Assembly (NCBI RefSeq): GCF_009908295.1
Contig: NZ_JAAALO010000004.1
Location: forward strand, 914,629-978,628
Length of the DNA stretch: 64,000 bases
Source of the DNA: Micromonospora rubida
GTDB taxonomy: Bacteria > Actinomycetota > Actinomycetes > Mycobacteriales > Micromonosporaceae
Reading direction: 5' to 3'
The notes beneath the pieces were generated by a model, which searched no databases, had not been told where the DNA came from, and saw only the letters and a list, made by a program, of their open reading frames with translations. Below are positions 15,234-23,163 of this stretch, one piece after another. The position numbers and the translations under genes were made by a program. Positions within the stretch are counted from its first letter, which is position 1. The number at the start of each line of letters is the position of its first letter.

Positions 15234-15755
15234 GTGCACGAATTGGCATCCCAGCTCACATTGACGCCACGCACTCACGAGTTACTCAGTCGGCGTGCTG
15301 CCGCCCGTTGGGCAGCGGACCGCCTGAAGCCGACTCTCCAGGTGCTCGACTTCCTGGTCGACGGAGTCTCGCTGTTGGACATGATCCGAGCACGGCTGCC
15401 AGGATTCCTGCTCGTCTCGCCACTCTGGGTCGGTTCACCTCTAGTAGTCGAGTTCCATGCAACCGCTCTTCTTGGCGAGGGCCCGTCGGACCTGCACGAC
15501 GGTGACCCCGAGGACCACGTCGCCCTCTTCATGTGCCCGCACTGCGCGATCGGCGGATGCGGGGTTCTCTCGGCCCGCCTCGTACGCGATGACGACCGGG
15601 TTGTGTGGACTGACGTAGCGCAGGGTTGGCCCAATCTCGCTGGTATCGGCCCCTTCGTCTTCAAGGCGGACGAGTACGAGCGAGCCTTGCGCCCACTGAC
15701 CTTGGACAGAACGGCCGGCAGGACAGGCAAGACCTCCGTACCCGGCGGGCCGTGA
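15234..15755 (+). CDS. Hypothetical protein with CPHCAIGGCG motif
   Basis: A 173-residue protein read from GTG 15234, preceded by GGGAG 11 bp upstream. The first 50 residues are helical (LASQLTLTPRTHELLSRRAA, WAADRL). The remainder is beta-rich, with a Cys-rich turn CPHCAIGGCG at about 106-115 that may bind zinc. It resembles uncharacterised actinobacterial proteins. I do not know its function. The frame is open further upstream (from 15069), but that part is a low-complexity read-through of the GC-rich hairpin region. Confidence 0.6.
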   Translation: MHELASQLTLTPRTHELLSRRAAARWAADRLKPTLQVLDFLVDGVSLLDMIRARLPGFLLVSPLWVGSPLVVEFHATALLGEGPSDLHDGDPEDHVALFMCPHCAIGGCGVLSARLVRDDDRVVWTDVAQGWPNLAGIGPFVFKADEYERALRPLTLDRTAGRTGKTSVPGGP

Positions 15756-15756
15756 C

Positions 15757-15875
15757 GATCGCGGGGGTGGTTGGCCGCCATCGAAGTCGGGGCGATCGAC
15801 TGCCGCGCCGCTTCGCGGCTTGCCACCGGGTGTGGGAACCAGGCCGCGGAATGCCGGCGTCACGCGAAGCCGCCC
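15757..15875. repeat. 119-bp imperfect repeat, copy 1
   Basis: It matches 18666-18782 in direct orientation, from GATCGCG(G/A)GGGTGGT to AAGCCGCC, with scattered substitutions and a small length difference. In both copies the minus strand can be read as VTPAFRGLV...PGGKPRS, but no start or family supports a protein. It is probably a dispersed non-coding repeat. Confidence 0.75.
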
Positions 15876-15942
15876 CCGGCCCTCGGGCGGGGGCGGAAAG
15901 CCGTACGACGCCGGACAGCCGCGCCCAGGGTGTTGCCGAAAG

Positions 15943-16347
15943 CTAGGAGACGTCGAAAAGCCGGAGGCCGTCGTATTCGGCGAAGTCGGCGTAGTCCTTG
16001 CCGTTGAAGGTCGCCAGCGGTAGCCGGTCGACGAGGCAGCAGGCCGCGATCCACGAATCGTTCGTCGGACGGGGCCGCCCACGCTGCTGCGCCCGCGCCT
16101 GGAGCTGCCCCCAGGTGGTCGCCACCGCCTCGTCGAAGGGCAGCAGCACGACACCGGAGCGCCACTGCGCGAGGTCAGCCAGCTTGCGTGGCCCCCAGCT
16201 TCGCAGCACGGTCCACTTGGTCAACTCCCCGAGCGTGACGAAGCTGATGCACAGGGTCTTACCGGCCAGCCGGGCACGGAGGCGGTCATGCAGCCGCCCT
16301 CGGAGGATCGCCGACGCGACGTCGGTGTCCAGGACTACGAGGCTCAC
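15943..16347 (-). CDS. vapC: VapC-type PIN-domain toxin ribonuclease
   Basis: A 134-residue PIN-domain protein. The acidic residues that hold the metal are visible: Asp7 and Asp9 in VVLDTDVASA, Glu in TLGELTKW (about 42), and Asp in TNDSWIAACC (about 97), with TFNGKDYADFA near the end. VapC toxins cleave RNA, often initiator tRNA. The GTG start overlaps the antitoxin stop as GTGA. The pair lies 170 bp from attR and probably stabilises the integrated element. Confidence 0.92.
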   Translation of the reverse strand: MSLVVLDTDVASAILRGRLHDRLRARLAGKTLCISFVTLGELTKWTVLRSWGPRKLADLAQWRSGVVLLPFDEAVATTWGQLQARAQQRGRPRPTNDSWIAACCLVDRLPLATFNGKDYADFAEYDGLRLFDVS

Positions 16348-16541
16348 GCGGCGCCAGCTCGGCGGGAGGCATAGAGGTCGGCGAGGAAGTCGTCCAGCTC
16401 GTTGTCTGACTCGAAGAGGTCGGGCCGAGCCAGGTCGTCGACGGAGGCGACCGGCCGGACACCCTGACGGCGGGCCAGCTCCTCAGCCGGTACGTGCTCA
16501 GCGGTCGGCCACTCGGGCATTCTCTCGGCGTTGCTCGACAT
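16344..16541 (-). CDS. vapB: VapB-type antitoxin
   Basis: A 65-residue protein from ATG 16541, chosen because GGAGGGG lies about 10 bp upstream; the frame is open 36 bp further. The sequence has PVASVDDLARPDLFESDNEL, then DDFLADLYASRR. This is the acidic C-terminal segment expected to wrap the PIN toxin and block its active site. The N-terminal DNA-binding part is short and not assignable to a named fold. It is coupled to vapC by a 4-bp overlap and is likely autoregulated. Confidence 0.8.
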   Translation of the reverse strand: MSSNAERMPEWPTAEHVPAEELARRQGVRPVASVDDLARPDLFESDNELDDFLADLYASRRAGAA

Positions 16542-16614
16542 CACGACTCGCCCCCTCCAGCTCACAGCGGCTCCCATTCTCTCACGAAGAGAGCGTGGGC
16601 CTCGTCATCTCCGG

Positions 16615-16645
16615 CACGGACTATCCACGGATTGATCTTGACGAC
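16615..16645 (+). repeat. 31-bp subterminal repeat, right copy
   Basis: It matches 1895-1925 at 29 of 31 positions (CACGGACTAT, then CACGGATTGATCTTG). It lies inside attR between the antitoxin promoter and the core. Confidence 0.75.
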
Positions 16646-16709
16646 GATCGCTGCGGGTCGAGCCAGTCGGGGCAGGTCAGAGGCCCCGAGGTGAGCCGGA
16701 CCGTACTCC

Positions 16710-16764
16710 TTTCCTAAACCGTGTGTCGCAGGTTCGAATCCTGCCGGGGGCACCTCGAAGATCA
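16710..16764 (+). repeat. attR: 55-bp direct repeat, copy 2
   Basis: An exact copy of 1747-1801, carrying the 3' part of tRNA-Arg from the anticodon stem but not the 5' half. It is therefore an attachment remnant and not a second tRNA gene. Sequence to its right continues to resemble the interior of the element just right of attL, showing that a second related element once adjoined. Confidence 0.95.
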
Positions 16765-16964
16765 ACAAAAACACCATCTGAACAGCGGATACGCTTCCGC
16801 GTCGATCGGTCGACCTGCGCAGCCGAATGCCACCCGTAGCCGCCGTTTGTAGCCCTCAGGGCAAAATACGTGCAATGATCTTGGGCACTTGCTCCGGCCT
16901 GTTCGGGCAGGTCAGAGCCCTCTCGGCGAGCAGTAGCGGAGGTCGGCCTGACAGGATCGCGCCC

Positions 16965-17246
16965 GTGACGACCCCGCAGCCGATCCCTCCCAGCCACGCC
17001 GACCTGGAGGCGCGGTTCGCCGCCATCCTCTCCGGCCGCCAGTCGCATGACGAGGTGGACCGCTGGGCTACCCGGACCATGCTCGACCTGGAAGGCATCG
17101 AGGTCGACGAGGCGGTGTCGTGGGCACTCGGGATCCTCGCCGGCATCGACCTACGCCACGGACCGGATGAGCCGTACCTGCATGACGGTGCGCAGGTGCG
17201 CGGGTGGCTCACAGAGTTCCGAGAACGGTGCGGCGTCTCTGACTGA
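16965..17246 (+). CDS. Small hypothetical protein in the element remnant (possibly immunity-like)
   Basis: A 93-residue acidic protein from GTG 16965. It is mostly helical: DLEARFAAILSGRQSHDEVD, WATRTMLD, EAVSWALGILAGIDL, ending VRGWLTEFRERCG. The compact acidic helical character recalls immunity proteins of polymorphic toxins, but no family is assigned. It lies between the attR core and the integrase remnant, where a left end of a second element would be, and its stop abuts the integrase relic. No toxin partner is visible. Confidence 0.55.
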   Translation: MTTPQPIPPSHADLEARFAAILSGRQSHDEVDRWATRTMLDLEGIEVDEAVSWALGILAGIDLRHGPDEPYLHDGAQVRGWLTEFRERCGVSD

Positions 17247-17445
17247 GCACCGACTCGATCGCGTACACCTTCAGCAGCGCATCCACCGAGTGCCCGGCCC
17301 GCTGCGTGACTTCGGGCGCCGGCAGCCCGGTCTTGAGCCAGAGCGACACCCCGACGTGCCGCAGGTCGTATGGCCGCCCGGCCAGGGGAGACGCCGCCCG
17401 GTCCGGGGTCAGGCTCAGCGTCCGCGCCTCCTCCCAGATCCGGGA
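17243..17445 (-). pseudogene. C-terminal remnant of a second AICE integrase
   Basis: Read leftward from 17445, the sequence gives SRIWEEARTLSLTPDRAASP, then GRPYDLRHVGVSLWL, RAGHSVDALLKVYA. It is clearly homologous to the catalytic end of the integrase at 1988-3376 and keeps the Arg, His and Tyr positions. Nothing of the N-terminal 370 residues follows upstream, and no proper stop follows. It marks the left end of a largely deleted sister element. Confidence 0.88.
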
Positions 17446-17755
17446 GCCCGCCGCGGCAGCGCCGGATCCGGCCGCCCGGCCAGGAACGCCCGATCCCGCG
17501 GCCCGATGCCCCGATCCTCACCTGCGGCAACGACGTCGACCCGGGCGCGGACGACTGCGACGCACACCGCACCAGTGAGGTCGTCGCGGTCGCCGACGAG
17601 CTGCCGGAGCCGTCGCCTGCGTACGGGTCGACGGCCGGCGCGTCCCGGCTTGCTGCGTGACGTGCACGAAACCCCACGGAGGTGACAGTCATGAGCGCCA
17701 CCAGCACGTATGGTTCCCGGGGAGTACCGTCTATTGATTTCCGCCGGGAGCCAAG

Positions 17756-18070
17756 ATGTCGGACAAGCCGTTCTATACCGTGGCTGATCTCGCCGTGATC
17801 GGCGCCCGGGTGCAGGACGTCGAGGAGATGAAGGGCCGCACGATCTCTCAGCACCTGTGGGAGTCGCAGCCGACGGTGACCGTCACAGGTGTGACCCGGC
17901 CGGGAAAGTATGCCGAGGACCCGTTCCCCACGCCGGATGACTACGTGGGCAAGGTTCCGTGGTGGGCGAAGACCCGGGAGCCGGAGATCGTGGCATGGTT
18001 CGAGCGGCACCCGCGTCGACGCAAAGGTGATGGGATCGGTGGGCGGAAGCCTAAGGGCCGGGCGAGTTGA
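17756..18070 (+). CDS. Small basic DNA-binding-type protein of mobile-element family
   Basis: A 104-residue protein from ATG 17756, with GGGAGCC upstream. The region from VADLAVIGARVQDVEEMKGR to PGKYAEDPFPTPDDYVGKVP, followed by WWAKTREPEIVAWFERHPRR, follows the pattern of small MerR/Xis-like helpers common on actinobacterial plasmids. In these a helix-turn-helix is followed by FPxPDxxVGRxPYW and a basic tail. Likely DNA binding. It belongs to the remnant element and may be its orphaned excisionase or regulator (inference). A short AUG frame with its own GGAGG site at 17691 runs into it and may be a truncated gene start. Confidence 0.6.
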   Translation: MSDKPFYTVADLAVIGARVQDVEEMKGRTISQHLWESQPTVTVTGVTRPGKYAEDPFPTPDDYVGKVPWWAKTREPEIVAWFERHPRRRKGDGIGGRKPKGRAS

Positions 18071-18405
18071 CTTTGCCGATGGCTACGCCGTCGACATCGA
18101 CGTCAGGGACGCCGACCGGACGCAGGCGTTTACCATTGAGCCCGGCCCTTCCGGCTGGCGTCCCGGCCACAGGGCTGACCGAATGGGCATCCGAGACGCC
18201 TATGCCCCGACTTCTAGCCACCGCGCTGGTTGGACCAGGAGGCCGCATTGAGGGCCGCTGGGAGGCTGTCGGACGTCAGCCCCCTCCACGGGTGGCCAGT
18301 GACGATCGCATGGGTGCTCGGCTCGGACGCCCAGGTCATGGCCCTGCCCGTGAGCCTCCTCAGTCGCCTTCCCAAACGGCGGCGGGCAACCTGACGCCCT
18401 GGTGG
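18071..18405. other. Gene-free stretch in the element remnant
   Basis: Open frames exist on both strands, but none has a convincing start, codon bias or family resemblance. I see no repeat or RNA gene here. It is probably decayed mobile-element DNA. Confidence 0.5.
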
Positions 18406-18600
18406 TCACGTCCGAGATTCGACGATCGCGGCCTCGATGCGCAGTCCGACCCCTGCGGCGATGAGGAAGCCTGCGAGGATGTGCGGCTCTGTCGTGCCGG
18501 TGCTGGTGGACAAGGTGATGGCGGAGACCAGGAAGCCGGCGACAAGGGCCACATTTCCGAGGGCGCGAGCCGTGGACGCATGCCTCGAAGGAGGGTTCAC
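18406..18600 (-). CDS. Small predicted membrane protein
   Basis: A 64-residue protein from GTG 18600. It has two hydrophobic segments, LGNVALVAGFLVSAITL (about 14-31) and HILAGFLIAAGVGL (about 41-54), joined by a short polar turn. The frame stays open upstream to 18822, but that extension runs through the dispersed repeat and is unlikely to be translated. No family is recognised. It lies at the right edge of the decayed island. Confidence 0.45.
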   Translation of the reverse strand: MNPPSRHASTARALGNVALVAGFLVSAITLSTSTGTTEPHILAGFLIAAGVGLRIEAAIVESRT

Positions 18601-18665
18601 CTGGCGGACCGTACCGAAGATTTGGTGCCGGTGCTGTCCGGACTCGTACCGATCAGCGGCCGGGC

Positions 18666-18782
18666 GATCGCGAGGGTGGTCGGCCACGTGGAGGCGGGGG
18701 CGATCGGCTGCCGCGTCGCTTCGCGGCTTGCCACCGGGTACGAGAACCAGGCCACGGAACGCCGGCGTCACGCCAAGCCGCC
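18666..18782. repeat. Imperfect repeat, copy 2
   Basis: The direct-orientation partner of 15757-15875. It sits between the small membrane gene and the glycosyltransferase and may mark the outer edge of the accreted island. Confidence 0.75.
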
Positions 18783-18831
18783 CGGCCGGAGGGGCCGGTG
18801 CCGCCTCGGTCCGCTCGTCCATCCGGCGCCG

Positions 18832-20094
18832 CTAGGGGCGCACCTCGATCGCCCACAGCGAATCGGTCACCGCGATCTGGCGTACGACGAACGGCGAGGT
18901 CTGGAGGGCACCCAACACGTCGGCGGGACACGCCAGGGGGTGCTCGCCGGTCGGGGCGACGGTGCCGGCCAGATAGAGGGCTCCGGCGAGGCGCAGGCTC
19001 TCCCGGATGAGGCCGCCCAGGTCGGTGACGGTGAGGACCCGCCAGTTCTCCCAGTGGACCACGTCGTCGAAGGAGCCATCCGGCCACGGCGTCTTCAGGC
19101 CGAGAAGGGGCTTGTTCGTCTCCGTGCGTTCGGACGTCACGTCGAGCGTCGCCGTGGGACGGTGCCGGAGCAGGCGTGCGCCGCGCCCGGCCCACAGGCG
19201 GCGGCCGGCCGCCGGGAGCGAGCGCTCCAACTCCGGTGCCAGTTGGGCGCTCGCGTCGACGGCCCGCTCCAGGAACGCCGCGTACGTCGGCAGGTTCAGC
19301 ACTTGGTCGCGCGGGTACTCGCCGAGCCGCTCCACCTCGTAGTGCTCGTGTTTGCGGACGAGGTACTCCAGGCCCGAGCGCGCGTTGTCCCAGTTTCGCC
19401 CGAAGTCGGAGTAGTGCGGGACGTGGTAGCAGGTCGCCGTGGGGGCGTAGACGAAGCGGCCGTGGGCCCTCTCCCAGTGCAGGTAGAGGCGGTACGCCAG
19501 CTCGGTGTCCTCCCAGCCCCACCGGTCGAAGACCTCGTCGAAGCCACCGATGTCGACAAACGTCCTTCGCGGCAGTGAGAAGTTGTGCGAGACCAGGAAC
19601 ACCCACGGCGAGGAGTCGACGGTGCCCTCGGTCTCCACCCCGAACCCCATGCGCGCGTCATCCTGATGGCAAGGCACGACGTCGGGAAGCGTGCCCGGAT
19701 CGGCGAACCGGGCCGCCGTGCGCCAGTCCGACTCGACGCGGCGGCCGAGGACCACGCGTTCGTGTCCGTCGGCGTGCCAGGCGACGTGCCGTGCGAGCAG
19801 CTCGGGGTGCGCCACCGAGTCGGCGTCGAGGAACAGCAGGTGATCTTCGGTGGCGGTGCTCGCACCGGTGTTGCGAGCTGCGGCGCGGCCCCGGTTGACC
19901 GGGTGCCGCACCCATCGGACGGGCAACACGTCGGCGAACTGCGCCACCAGCCCCGCCACCGGTTCGGGCGAGCAGTCGTCGACAACGATCACTTCGAACT
20001 GCTCTGCGGGAAGGCTCTGGGCCGCCAGCGAGGAAAGCGTGTGACGCAGTGCGTACGGGTTCTGGTACACCGGAACTACGACGGATAGCGCCAC
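18832..20094 (-). CDS. Family 2 glycosyltransferase with a methyltransferase-like C-terminal segment
   Basis: A 420-residue protein from GTG 20094, preceded by GGAGGA 8 bp upstream. Residues 1-260 are a GT2 nucleotide-sugar domain: LSVVVPVYQN, IVVDDCS (about 40), LFLDADS (about 90), and the later GWEDTELAYRLYL acceptor/catalytic motif (about 200). After about residue 310 the sequence PWPDGSFDDVVHWENW...LIRESLRLAGALYLAG resembles the second half of a SAM methyltransferase fold. The Gly-rich SAM-binding first half is absent. The protein could modify a cell-surface or secondary-metabolite glycan. It stands alone, divergent from the amidohydrolase. Confidence 0.85.
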   Translation of the reverse strand: MALSVVVPVYQNPYALRHTLSSLAAQSLPAEQFEVIVVDDCSPEPVAGLVAQFADVLPVRWVRHPVNRGRAAARNTGASTATEDHLLFLDADSVAHPELLARHVAWHADGHERVVLGRRVESDWRTAARFADPGTLPDVVPCHQDDARMGFGVETEGTVDSSPWVFLVSHNFSLPRRTFVDIGGFDEVFDRWGWEDTELAYRLYLHWERAHGRFVYAPTATCYHVPHYSDFGRNWDNARSGLEYLVRKHEHYEVERLGEYPRDQVLNLPTYAAFLERAVDASAQLAPELERSLPAAGRRLWAGRGARLLRHRPTATLDVTSERTETNKPLLGLKTPWPDGSFDDVVHWENWRVLTVTDLGGLIRESLRLAGALYLAGTVAPTGEHPLACPADVLGALQTSPFVVRQIAVTDSLWAIEVRP

Positions 20095-20274
20095 GGGCGG
20101 GTCCTCCCCGGTAGCTCTGCGGCGACAACTAACGGGCGACCGTAACCACTTCGACGGCCATCCACAATCACCGCGGTTGAACGGGGGGCCGCCGGCGACA
20201 TGCGGCACCCGCATCGGGAAACCCGTCCTCTAGCATGATTGACCCCTGTCCCACCGTCGCGTCAGGCAGCCCTC

Positions 20275-21870
20275 ATGACCGGTACGATTTTCGAGAACGC
20301 CCGGATCCACACGCTCGACCCCGTCCAACCGCGCGCCGAGGCAATGCTGGTGCGCGGCGAGCGGATCGTCGCCGTCGGAAGCCGCGACGAGTGCCGGGAG
20401 CGTGCCGGCGGCGGAGCGCGTCGGGTCGACCTCGCCGGGCTGACCGTGCTGCCCGGGCTGATCGACAGCCACATCCACTCCGCCCTGTACGTGCGGGGCC
20501 TGGAGCAGGTGGACCTGCGCGGCACCGCCAGCCTCGACGAGGCGCTGACCCGGATCGGGCGGCACGCCGCCACCCTGCCGCCCGACGCCTGGCTCTTCGG
20601 CGCACGCTGGGACAGCCACAAGTGGGCCCGGCCGGTGCAGCCGAACCGGGCCGACCTCGACCGGGTCTGCCCGGACCGTCCCGCCGTGCTGCCCAGCATC
20701 GACGGGCACACCACCTGGGTCAACAGCGCCGCCCTGCGGCGGCTCGGCATCGACGCCGACACCCCCGACCCGATCGGTGGGCAGATCGTCCGCGACGAGC
20801 GCGGCGAGCCGACCGGCATCCTGCGGGAGGCGGCCGGGGACGCGGCCTACGACATCTTGCGTTCCTCCGTCGCGGGGGACATGGTCGCGCAGTTGCGTAC
20901 CCACCTGCCCCGGCTGCTTGCCGTGGGCCTCACCAGCATTCACGACCTCGACGGGCAGGACTGCCGGGCCGCCTTCGAGACCCTGTACGCCCAGGGTGAG
21001 CTGCCGCTGCGGGTGCACAAGACGATTCCGTCGACCTCGTTGGACGAGGCGATCGACCTTGGCTGGGCGACCGGCGACGGGGACCGCTGGCTGAGTACGG
21101 GACCGGTGAAGATCTTCACCGACGGGGCGCTCGGCTCGCACACCTGCCTGATGAGCGAGCCGTACGAGGGGGAGCCGGACAACCACGGCATCGCGGTCAC
21201 CCCGGCGGAGGAGTTCGAGCGGCTGGTGGCGAAGGCGGCCGGGGCCGGCATCGCCGTGGCGGCGCACGCCATCGGCGACGCGGCCAACGCGATGGTGCTG
21301 CGGACGTACGCCCGCTGGCAGGAGTCAGCGGGTGCCGATCCGGCGGTACGGCGGCTGCGGCACCGGATCGAACACACCCAGCATCTTCGGCCGGAGGACG
21401 TGCCACTGCTCGCCCGGCTGGGCGTGATCGCCTCGATGCAGCCGACCCACTGCACCAGCGACATCCCCCTGACCAGCAGGATGCTCGCCGGCCGGGACCT
21501 CGCCTCGTATGCCTGGCGGAGCCTGTTGGACGCCGGCGTGACGGTGGCGTTCGGCTCGGACGCGCCGGTCGAGGATCCGGAGCCGTTCTACGGCATCCAC
21601 GCCGCGGTGACCCGGCAGCAGTCCGACGGAAGCCCGCCGGGGGGAGTGGACCCACACGAGCGGCTCAGCCTCGACGCGGCGCTGCGGGGGTTCACCGTCG
21701 CCGGCGCGTACGCCTCCTACGAGGAGCACCTGAAGGGGCGGCTCAGGGCCGGCATGCTCGCCGACTTCATCGCGTTGCCCGCCGATCCGTACGAGGTCGA
21801 GCCGGCGGACCTGCGCGATCTCACGGTGGCGCTCACCGTGGTCGGCGGGGTCGTGCGCTGGCAGCGCTGA
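20275..21870 (+). CDS. YtcJ-like amidohydrolase (amidohydrolase_3 family)
   Basis: A 531-residue metal-dependent hydrolase from ATG 20275. The N-terminal beta-sandwich ends at VLPGLIDSHIHSALY, whose two His residues bind metal (about 65). FTDGALGS (about 282), HAIGDAAN (about 332), RIEHTQ (about 364) and FGSDAPVEDPEP (about 427) complete the TIM-barrel active site. It is cytoplasmic, with no signal peptide. Family members hydrolyse N-acyl or formyl groups on small molecules; the substrate cannot be deduced. The next gene is oppositely oriented, so it is monocistronic. Confidence 0.9.
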   Translation: MTGTIFENARIHTLDPVQPRAEAMLVRGERIVAVGSRDECRERAGGGARRVDLAGLTVLPGLIDSHIHSALYVRGLEQVDLRGTASLDEALTRIGRHAATLPPDAWLFGARWDSHKWARPVQPNRADLDRVCPDRPAVLPSIDGHTTWVNSAALRRLGIDADTPDPIGGQIVRDERGEPTGILREAAGDAAYDILRSSVAGDMVAQLRTHLPRLLAVGLTSIHDLDGQDCRAAFETLYAQGELPLRVHKTIPSTSLDEAIDLGWATGDGDRWLSTGPVKIFTDGALGSHTCLMSEPYEGEPDNHGIAVTPAEEFERLVAKAAGAGIAVAAHAIGDAANAMVLRTYARWQESAGADPAVRRLRHRIEHTQHLRPEDVPLLARLGVIASMQPTHCTSDIPLTSRMLAGRDLASYAWRSLLDAGVTVAFGSDAPVEDPEPFYGIHAAVTRQQSDGSPPGGVDPHERLSLDAALRGFTVAGAYASYEEHLKGRLRAGMLADFIALPADPYEVEPADLRDLTVALTVVGGVVRWQR

Positions 21871-21891
21871 CCCCACGGCCGGTGTGGCGGA

Positions 21892-22059
21892 TGTTCTCCG
21901 CGCTGGCCGGCACATGCCGCTCTCCAGTACGTCCGGCGTCGGCGGCTCACCGTCGCGGCCGCCGAGGTGCTCGCAGGGGAGGCGACGCTGCGGGTCTCGA
22001 CGGACGGCACGCGGGCCGACGCCGAGCTGTGGATCCCGGTGGAGCGGGTCACGGCCTGA
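21892..22059 (+). pseudogene. Possible gene remnant (C-terminal tail)
   Basis: In the frame ending at TGA 22057-22059 the last part reads LTVAAAEVLAGEATLRVSTD, then ADAELWIPVERV. This has the character of a real protein C-terminus, but no start or upstream domain exists because the preceding gene stops in the same frame at 21868. Probably the tail of a deleted gene. Identity unknown. Confidence 0.3.
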
Positions 22060-22135
22060 GCCGTCCGTCGCCCCGCCCCGCACCGACAGGGCGCGGGGTG
22101 GGCGACGGACTCCGGCAAGCGGATCAGAGAAGGGC

Positions 22136-22984
22136 TCAGAGCGTCGCGCGGAGCGCCTCGGCGAGGGTGGTCGGCCGGCGGCCGGCCAGCTTCGCCAGGT
22201 CGTCGCCCTCGACGTACAGCTCGCCCTGGGACAGGCCCCGGTCGCTGTCGGCGAGGAGGGCGGCGAACCTCGCGGGGATGCCCGCGCCGGCCAGCACCTC
22301 GGCGAACTTCTCCGTCGGCAGGTCGGTGTACCCGACGCTCCGGCCGGTCTGCCGGGACAGCTCCTCGGCCAGCTCGGTGAGGGTGAACGCCTCGCCGCCC
22401 AGCTCGTACACCCGGCCGGCCTCGCCGGCGCCGGTGAGCGCCGCGGCGGCGGCCTCGGCGAAGTCCGCGCGGGTGGCGGCGCTGACCCGGCCGTCGCCCG
22501 CCGCGCCGGTCACCCCGTACTGGAGGTACGTCGGGAGCTGGTCGGTGTAGTTCTCCAGGTACCAGCCGTTGCGCAGGATCACGTACGGCAGGCCGGCGGC
22601 GGCGATCTCCCGCTCGGTGGCCAGGTGCTCCCCGGCGAGGATCATGCTGGACCGGTCGGCGTTGGCGATGCTGGTGTAGGCGACCAGCCCCACGCCGGCC
22701 TCGCGGGCGGCGGCGACGACGTTGCGGTGCTGGGTCTCCCGCTGCCCGACCTCGCTGCCGGAGACGAACATCAGCTTCTCGGCCCCGGCGAGCGCGGCGC
22801 GCAGCGAGTCGGGGTCGTTGTAGTCGGCCCGCCGGGTGACCACCCCGCGTCCGGCGAGGTCGGCGAGCTTGCCGGTGTCCCGGCCGAGCGCCACGATCTC
22901 CCCGGCCGGTACGCCCCGACGCAGCAGCGACTCGACGATCAGGCGGCCGAGGTGGCCGGTGGCTCCGGTGACGACGATGGACAT
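22136..22984 (-). CDS. NmrA/QorB-like NAD(P)-binding reductase
   Basis: A 282-residue atypical short-chain reductase. It has an N-terminal Rossmann motif VVTGATGHLGRL (GxxGxxG, residues 5-16), then VALGRDTGKL for NADP phosphate, YTSIANAD near 100, and the NmrA-type LPYVILRNGWYLENY (about 135). This pattern matches QorB-type quinone reductases. ATG 22984 is preferred over an upstream start because it begins directly at the dinucleotide-binding strand. It is divergent from the secreted beta-helix gene. Confidence 0.88.
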   Translation of the reverse strand: MSIVVTGATGHLGRLIVESLLRRGVPAGEIVALGRDTGKLADLAGRGVVTRRADYNDPDSLRAALAGAEKLMFVSGSEVGQRETQHRNVVAAAREAGVGLVAYTSIANADRSSMILAGEHLATEREIAAAGLPYVILRNGWYLENYTDQLPTYLQYGVTGAAGDGRVSAATRADFAEAAAAALTGAGEAGRVYELGGEAFTLTELAEELSRQTGRSVGYTDLPTEKFAEVLAGAGIPARFAALLADSDRGLSQGELYVEGDDLAKLAGRRPTTLAEALRATL

Positions 22985-23163
22985 GTGACTCCTCGGGAAA
23001 TGTCGATGATCCGTCGTCCGGTACCAACATGGCGTTCTTCCCAGCACTTCCCGTTGGGCGCCCGCTGATCCTCGCCGGCTGTCGGGGCTGGTGCGTGCGG
23101 GCGGAAGGGGGTAGAAACATGTCGATCCCCCAAATCGTGAAGGGATGCCGGACGGCGGATCGA

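Larger units (their letters stand above)
1747..16764. mobile_element. pSAM2-type actinomycete integrative and conjugative element (AICE)
   Basis: The element is bounded by 55-bp exact direct repeats made of the 3' part of tRNA-Arg plus 12 bp downstream. Inside are all AICE modules: a tyrosine integrase with Xis next to the tRNA, an HUH-type replication initiator, an FtsK-type double-stranded DNA transfer protein, a DUF2637 membrane protein, the replication activator Pra and a KorSA-type GntR repressor. Cargo to the right comprises small unknown proteins, XRE-TPR regulator plus NUDIX, an AT-rich nuclease-like operon and VapBC. All backbone genes look intact, so excision and transfer are plausible. 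The gene order int-xis-rep with the tRNA at the integrase end matches pSAM2. Confidence 0.93.

Noticed and set aside
15441..16154. Minus-strand open frame through the dispersed repeat into vapC
   Set aside because: It overlaps the clear vapC gene in another frame and contains no domain; the repeat explains the similarity to 18406-18822.
16710..16752. Second tRNA-Arg gene at attR
   Set aside because: Only the 3' part from the anticodon stem onward is present; the acceptor 5' strand and D arm are missing, so it is the att duplicate and not a gene.
16856..18010. A 384-codon minus-strand open frame across the element remnant
   Set aside because: The integrase-like sequence there lies in a different frame, and this frame reads as low-complexity Arg/Gly/Pro, so it is a GC-rich shadow.
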